The translations under genes and the position numbers were made by a program. A stretch of 12,369 nt of DNA from DASUSF01 sp036375275. Lineage in GTDB: Bacteria; Pseudomonadota; Alphaproteobacteria; Geminicoccales; Geminicoccaceae. Below are positions 12,193 to 12,369 of this stretch, in pieces. Position 1 is the first letter of the stretch. The number at the start of each line of letters is the position of its first letter. The notes beneath the pieces are model-generated. The model worked only from the letters and a program-made list of their open reading frames with translations. It made no database searches and was not told the DNA's origin. The stretch is from assembly GCA_036375275.1 (NCBI GenBank), contig DASUSF010000070.1, positions 1 to 12,369 of the forward strand, given 5' to 3'.

Positions 12193-12369
12193 TCAGGGCG
12201 ACGCGAGGTAGCGCGGCAGCTCGCGCTCGAACTCCGGGAAGTAGGTCGGGATCACGGTCACGTCGAAGCGGCCGAGGATCGACTCCTTGGGCTCGCGGTC
12301 GAGCAGGAACCGGAAGGCCGCGTCCAGACAGCGCTCCGGCGTGTGCTTGCCGGCGTCAGCCGATCGCTG
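12193..12369 (-). CDS. Unrecognised protein, C-terminal end (partial)
   Basis: The minus strand is open from the right edge to the stop whose reverse complement is at 12193-12195, giving the last 58 residues of a protein. The composition looks like real coding sequence: mixed acidic, basic and hydrophobic residues, for example CLDAAFRFLLDREPKESILG and RFDVTVIPTYFPEFE, and strong G/C in third codon positions. It is unlike the Arg/Pro-rich shadow frames of this window. I do not recognise the family. It is convergent with the TRAP operon, with 445 bp between the stops. The N-terminal part lies outside the window. Confidence 0.6.
   Translation of the reverse strand, partial: QRSADAGKHTPERCLDAAFRFLLDREPKESILGRFDVTVIPTYFPEFERELPRYLASP

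Noticed and set aside
11906..12211. A 101-codon plus-strand frame after dctM
   Set aside because: It is Arg/Pro-rich with no domain, overlaps the convincing minus-strand coding end at 12193, and has no clear ribosome-binding site.

Overview
The window is very GC-rich (by eye about 70%), densely packed DNA, most likely from a denitrifying proteobacterium. The nirE-C-F-D-L-G-H-J-N order matches the Paracoccus type rather than the Pseudomonas aeruginosa order. A CCCTCTCCC/GGGAGAGGG palindrome of a kind common in alphaproteobacterial genomes lies between nirE and nirC. Together these suggest an alphaproteobacterium, possibly Rhodospirillales-like, but the sequence does not fix the genus.

Positions 1-7150 (+ strand) hold a heme d1 biosynthesis operon: the 3' end of nirE, then nirC, nirF, nirD, nirL, nirG, nirH, nirJ, nirN and a CbiX-like chelatase gene. 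From nirC onward almost every gene overlaps the next by a few bases, so the operon looks translationally coupled. In pathway order: NirE methylates uroporphyrinogen III to precorrin-2; a chelatase must insert iron to make siroheme, and the CbiX-like protein is the obvious local candidate; the four AsnC-like proteins NirD/L/G/H decarboxylate siroheme to didecarboxysiroheme; the radical SAM enzyme NirJ removes the propionates at C3 and C8; NirF (periplasmic, or possibly a lipoprotein) acts on a late intermediate; NirN performs the final dehydrogenation to heme d1; NirC is a small periplasmic cytochrome c. The nitrite reductase gene nirS is not in the window and would be expected upstream of nirE. 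No precorrin-2 dehydrogenase is visible.

Positions 7171-8523 (- strand) encode HemN, the oxygen-independent coproporphyrinogen III oxidase, convergent with the chelatase gene and separated from it by only 20 bp. A near-perfect FNR/NNR/DNR-type site (TTGAC-N4-ATCAA) lies upstream of hemN. Its centre is exactly 41.5 bp from the A of the start codon, which predicts anaerobic activation and possibly a leaderless mRNA.

Positions 8776-11747 (+ strand) encode a complete three-gene TRAP transporter: periplasmic binding protein DctP, small membrane subunit DctQ and large membrane subunit DctM. A strong hairpin separates dctP from dctQM, another hairpin sits in the dctP leader, and both membrane-subunit genes appear to use TTG starts. 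The substrate cannot be read from sequence and no functional link to denitrification is shown.

Positions 11748-12192 hold no gene I can support, only two imperfect inverted repeats. The right edge carries the 3' end of a minus-strand gene (58 residues) that I do not recognise.
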